Positions 60,751 to 64,000 of a stretch of DNA of 64,000 nucleotides are shown here, piece by piece. Made by a program: the position numbers and the translations under genes. The notes under the pieces were generated by a model. That model ran no database searches, was not told where the DNA came from, and saw only the letters and a program-made list of their open reading frames with translations. Numbering within the stretch: the stretch's first letter is position 1; every line of letters starts with the position of its first letter. Origin of the DNA: an uncultured Eubacteriales bacterium (lineage in GTDB: Bacteria > Bacillota > Clostridia > Christensenellales > Aristaeellaceae); contig CACZHW010000009.1 of NCBI GenBank assembly GCA_902781095.1, forward strand, positions 1 through 64,000, in the 5' to 3' direction.

Positions 60751-62792
60751 AGTATTTTACCCTCCGCATCCGAGCGCCTCAGCACCACCGCGCTGCGCGC
60801 CGGTAAATAAATCGTGAAACCGTCCCCCATCGCGTCGTCGTGCGCCCAAGTGTGGTAAACCAGCTTCTCGTCCACGCGTCCGTAGCCGCCGAACGCTTTG
60901 TCGTCGCTCGACAGGATGACGCGGTAATCCCCCAGCTGCGGGGCCGGGATGAACAGGCCCTCCTGGGATCTGTCCGGATGGAAGTTGAAGCAGAAGACGC
61001 AGCCCGAGCGCTCAAAGGCCAGAATCTGGTCGTCCTCGTGCTGGCGCAGGCAGCGCGGCATGCCGCCGGAGAGCACCTTGTAGCGCTTCACCAGCTCCAC
61101 CATCGCCTTGTCGAAGTTGCCGAGGAACTCGTAGCGCAGATAACCGTGCTCCGCCAGCGACCACAGCCGCCTGGCGTGCGCGAAGCTCCAGCCGTTTCCC
61201 TCCCTCGGGAAGTCGATCCACTCCGGATGGCCGAATTCGTTGCCCATGAAGTTGAGGTAACCCTCGCCGCCTGCCCCGATCGTCACCAGGCGGATCATCT
61301 TGTGCAGGGCCATGGCGCGCTCCACGTAAAGGTTCGGATAGCCGCGGTTCATGCCCTCGTACATTTCCTTGTCCGCCAGGCGGAACATGATGGTCTTGTC
61401 CCCGACCAGCGCCTGGTCGTGGCTCTCCGCATAGCCGATGACCTTTTCGCCCGGCCGCCTGGCGATCAGCTCCCAGTACATCCTGCCGATGTCCCAGTGG
61501 CCGTCCTGCTTCTCCTTGATGGTCTTGATGAAGAAGTCCGGCAGGCCCATGCTCAGCCGGTAGTCGAAGCCGAAGCCGCCGTCCTTGACGGGCAGGCACA
61601 TCCCGGGCATCGCGCTCATCTCCTCGGCGATGCACAGCGCGCCCTTTTTCAGCGCATGCGTGAGCGTGGTGGCCAGCTGCAGGTACGCCACGGCCTCCAC
61701 GTCCGTATTCATGGAGAAGTACTGCCGGTTGTCCGTAAACGCCTGCCCCAGGCCGTGGTCCAGATACAGCATGCTGGTCACGCCGTCGAAGCGGAAGCCG
61801 TCGAAGTGGTATTCCTCGATCCAGAAGCGCAGGTTGGAGAGCAGGAAGTGAACGACGCCGTTCTTGCCGTAGTCGAACACCTTGGAGCCCCAGGCCGGGT
61901 GATCTCCGGCCGGCCCGTATTTGAAGAACTGGTCGTCCCGCCCGTCGAACCCGTCGATGCCCTCCGCCGTGTTGCGCACGGCGTGGGAGTGCACGAGGTC
62001 CAGCAGGACGGACAGGCCCTGCCGGTGCGCCTCGTTGATCAGCGCCTTGAGGTCGTCCGGCGTGCCGTACCAGGAAGAGGCTGCAAAGAAACTGGAGACC
62101 TGGTAGCCGAAGGAGGCGTAGTACGGGTGCTCCATGATCGCCATCAGCTGGATGGTGTTGTATCCGTCCTTCTTGATGCGCGGGATCATGTCCCGCATGA
62201 ATTCCAGGTAGGTGCCGATGCGCTCCTCCTCCGTCGCCATGCCCACGTGCGCCTCGTAGATGATGGGCGGCACGTTGCGGGACGGCTTGAAGCCCTCATC
62301 CGTCCACTGGAAGGTGCGGTGCGGGTTCCAGATGACCGCGTTGAAGCTGTTTGTGGTCTTGTCCTGTTTGACGTACGTCGCGTAGAGCGGGATGCGGTCT
62401 TCCGTTCCGCGACTGCTGGTTACCGCCACCTTGACGCGGGAGAGGTGCGGCAGCGTGCGGATTCCGTCGATCTCGATCTCCCAGTTTCCGCCGGGCAGCG
62501 GCTTCATCGGGTGGCTCTCCCGGTTCCAGCCGTTGAAATCGCCCACCAGGTGCATCGCCTGGGCTCCCGGCGCCCATTCCCGGTAGACCCAGCCGTGCTT
62601 CGTCTTGTGGAAGCCGTACCACTGGGCGCCCGCGGCAAAGTCGACAAGCGACTGCCCTTTGGCGAGCAGCTGGCGCTTGCGTTCCTCAAAATGGGCGACA
62701 CGGTAGCGAAGGTCGCCCTCAAAGGGGGCCAGATTTTCGTTCAGCTCAAGGATCCTCAGCTTGTGATCGGCAACGGCAGCTTTCCTGGCCAT
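60747..62792 (-). CDS. glgB: Alpha-amylase-family 1,4-alpha-glucan branching enzyme
   Basis: This 681-residue protein has an N-terminal helical part, a CBM48-like domain (about 60-160) and a GH13 barrel with nucleophile Asp in GFRFDGVTSM, acid Glu in CIAEEMSAMPG and third Asp in YAESHDQAL. A C-terminal beta domain ends the protein. The sequence resembles the eukaryotic-type GBE group (GFKPSRNVPPIIYEAHVGMA). It adds alpha-1,6 branches to glycogen. No other glycogen genes are visible here. It is the first gene of the operon. Confidence 0.9.
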   Translation of the reverse strand: MARKAAVADHKLRILELNENLAPFEGDLRYRVAHFEERKRQLLAKGQSLVDFAAGAQWYGFHKTKHGWVYREWAPGAQAMHLVGDFNGWNRESHPMKPLPGGNWEIEIDGIRTLPHLSRVKVAVTSSRGTEDRIPLYATYVKQDKTTNSFNAVIWNPHRTFQWTDEGFKPSRNVPPIIYEAHVGMATEEERIGTYLEFMRDMIPRIKKDGYNTIQLMAIMEHPYYASFGYQVSSFFAASSWYGTPDDLKALINEAHRQGLSVLLDLVHSHAVRNTAEGIDGFDGRDDQFFKYGPAGDHPAWGSKVFDYGKNGVVHFLLSNLRFWIEEYHFDGFRFDGVTSMLYLDHGLGQAFTDNRQYFSMNTDVEAVAYLQLATTLTHALKKGALCIAEEMSAMPGMCLPVKDGGFGFDYRLSMGLPDFFIKTIKEKQDGHWDIGRMYWELIARRPGEKVIGYAESHDQALVGDKTIMFRLADKEMYEGMNRGYPNLYVERAMALHKMIRLVTIGAGGEGYLNFMGNEFGHPEWIDFPREGNGWSFAHARRLWSLAEHGYLRYEFLGNFDKAMVELVKRYKVLSGGMPRCLRQHEDDQILAFERSGCVFCFNFHPDRSQEGLFIPAPQLGDYRVILSSDDKAFGGYGRVDEKLVYHTWAHDDAMGDGFTIYLPARSAVVLRRSDAEGKIL

Positions 62793-62929
62793 CGGCTCTC
62801 TCCCTTTCTCTGTCGGTCCTGCAAAGGGTGCAGGGGCGCACCCGCTCCTGTCGGTAGTTTTATCAATTTTACCCTATTTGGCACCGCTTTTCAACCCTTG
62901 TCTTTTGCCCGCGCGCCCGTCTTTTCCGG

Positions 62930-62959
62930 TTGACGCAGGCGCCCCCGCGGATGTAAACT
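62930..62959 (+). promoter_or_regulatory. Promoter of the GH127-like gene
   Basis: TTGACG at 62930-62935 and TAAACT at 62954-62959 with an 18-base spacer. Confidence 0.55.
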
Positions 62960-63006
62960 AAGGAAAGAACTTCCTTGAAAAACAATCATCCGACGGAGGC
63001 ATCACC

Positions 63007-64000
63007 ATGACCACGCATGCATTCGCAACCCGCGCCCCGCTCTCTCCCGGGCGCTTTACCCCGCTGTCTGTCGGTTCCATCCGCGCCGCGGGCGCCGAAA
63101 GGGACCGGCTGCTGTCTCTGCGCGCCGGCCTGCTCGCCCAGTGCGACGCGCTTTTCCCGGAAGCCGGACGGCAGAGCTGCTGGTACGGCGGCCCGCTTGC
63201 CGGCGGTATGCGGGCGCCCGCCCTGCTGGAAGCCAGGCTTTTGACCGGCGCCGCCCTGGGCGATGAGGAACTGAGCCGCGAGGCGCTGGGGCTGTGCCGT
63301 CTCGTGCTCTCTTCTCAGCGGCCGGACGGCAACTTCGGCTGCGAGGGCGAGTCCTTCGCGGCGAGGGGACGGATGCTGCGGGCGCTGGACGCCGCGTATT
63401 CGCTGACCGGGGATAAAGAGATCCTCCTCTTCTTCCTGCGGTACTTCAAGTATCTGCGCGACGCGCTCGGCGCCTCCCCCCTGTCACAGGAGGACGCGCT
63501 GCACACGGCGGACACCCTGCAGGCCGGCATCGATTTCTACAACATCACCGGGCAGAAGGCCGTCCTCCCCGTCCTCGACACCTTGCTGCGGCAGAGCGCG
63601 AACTACACGCAGCTCTTCCACGCCTTCCCCTACCGCATGAGCGTCAGCCGCATGGTGTCCCCGGACGACCTGCTGCGCGGCCTTGCCACGGAAGCGGAGG
63701 ACGGATATTACCACTCCCTGCTGCGCACCGCAAACGGCGCGAACCTGTGCGAGGGCCTGCGTCAGAGCGCCCTGGCCGGCGTGCTCACCGGCTCCGGCAA
63801 GCACCTTTCCGCACCGGAAGTCGGCCTGGCGCGCCTGAACAAGGGGCACGGCGCCGCGGGCGGCGGCATCGCCGCCGACCCGCTCCTGTCCGGACGCCAT
63901 CCGTCCCGCGGCGTCACCTCGCTGTCCGTGGCGGAGCTCGCCGCCTCGCTGGAAGCGGTGCTCGCCGGCCCCGGCGGGGAGTCGGCCGCCGACCAGTGGG
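63007..64000 (+). CDS. GH127 / DUF1680-like protein (3' end outside window)
   Basis: The frame is open from the ATG at 63007 (RBS GACGGAGGCATCACC) to the window end, 331 codons. The all-helical pattern fits the catalytic barrel of GH127 beta-L-arabinofuranosidases: RPDGNFGCEG, YSLTGDKEI, ANGANLCEGLRQSAL and GHGAAGGGIAADPLLSGRHPSRG. In typical members the last motif reads DExLxG and then ELCxVVE, with metal-binding Glu and Cys. Here both are changed (ADPLLSG, TSLSVAE). It may be a diverged or inactive member. There is no signal peptide, so it would act inside the cell. Confidence 0.6.
   Translation, partial: MTTHAFATRAPLSPGRFTPLSVGSIRAAGAERDRLLSLRAGLLAQCDALFPEAGRQSCWYGGPLAGGMRAPALLEARLLTGAALGDEELSREALGLCRLVLSSQRPDGNFGCEGESFAARGRMLRALDAAYSLTGDKEILLFFLRYFKYLRDALGASPLSQEDALHTADTLQAGIDFYNITGQKAVLPVLDTLLRQSANYTQLFHAFPYRMSVSRMVSPDDLLRGLATEAEDGYYHSLLRTANGANLCEGLRQSALAGVLTGSGKHLSAPEVGLARLNKGHGAAGGGIAADPLLSGRHPSRGVTSLSVAELAASLEAVLAGPGGESAADQW

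Noticed and set aside
60840..62933. Plus-strand ORF of 697 codons opposite the branching enzyme
   Set aside because: Shadow of glgB; composition and lack of motifs show it is not coding.

Overview
The window is a GC-rich stretch of a Gram-positive anaerobe, most likely a gut member of the Clostridia (Bacillota). That assignment is inferred from features seen in the sequence: a CIRCE operator in front of groES-groEL, RNase Y, PyrR, a small SRP RNA, paired feoA genes with feoB, a THF riboswitch ahead of an ECF-type S component, strong AGGAGG-type ribosome binding sites, frequent GTG/TTG starts, and many secreted proteins with short MKK...A-type signal peptides. No rRNA, CRISPR array or intact insertion sequence was seen.

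Layout. 1-7.2 kb: the tail of a membrane-anchored surface protein, an rRNA m5C methyltransferase, and a phosphonate-type ABC transporter (phnD, phnC, phnE, phnE) coupled to a cytoplasmic 5'-nucleotidase-like phosphoesterase. 7.2-10.3 kb: an amino-sugar operon on the minus strand (hexapeptide acyltransferase, nagB, glmM, acylphosphatase) behind a long leader. 10.6-15.3 kb: three secreted proteins, two of them built from SH3b repeats, then a lipid kinase and trmB. 15.3-21.7 kb: two very large signalling proteins, an amino-acid-permease/histidine-kinase/receiver fusion and a receiver-GGDEF-EAL-sensor-GGDEF protein. 21.9-27.5 kb: RNA methyltransferase, secreted protein, aldo/keto reductase, Nudix hydrolase and S9 peptidase. 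27.6-31.1 kb: eight tRNA genes, HIT protein, mtaB, pyrR and the SRP RNA. 31.1-32.0 kb: a protein with two cyclic-nucleotide-binding domains.

32.1-35.7 kb is AT-richer and foreign: a degraded, rearranged prophage. It holds a truncated terminase, a MuF-type head protein with a C-terminal nuclease-like toxin domain, a second orphan toxin-like domain with a likely immunity partner, and a compact small-RNA transcription unit. This is the most unusual part of the window.

35.7-41.5 kb: groEL-groES and the ferrous-iron uptake operon feoA-feoA-feoB with a Cys-rich accessory peptide and an HMA protein. 41.6-51.9 kb: a GntR regulator followed by a long operon that looks like a D-Ala-D-Ala/oligopeptide scavenging system (MtaA/UroD-like protein, five-gene Opp/Dpp transporter, M20 dipeptidase, VanX-type D-Ala-D-Ala dipeptidase, D-2-hydroxyacid dehydrogenase). 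52-57.5 kb: AEC transporter, PfkB kinase, HAD phosphatase, folate-type ECF S component under a THF riboswitch, and RNase Y. 57.8-64 kb: a lipoprotein with glycine-rich repeats, an Rrf2 regulator, a phosphodiester-glycosidase-family protein, a glycogen-branching-type enzyme and the start of a GH127-like protein that runs off the window.

No database search was possible. Family names rest on motifs read in the translations and on general knowledge of those families.
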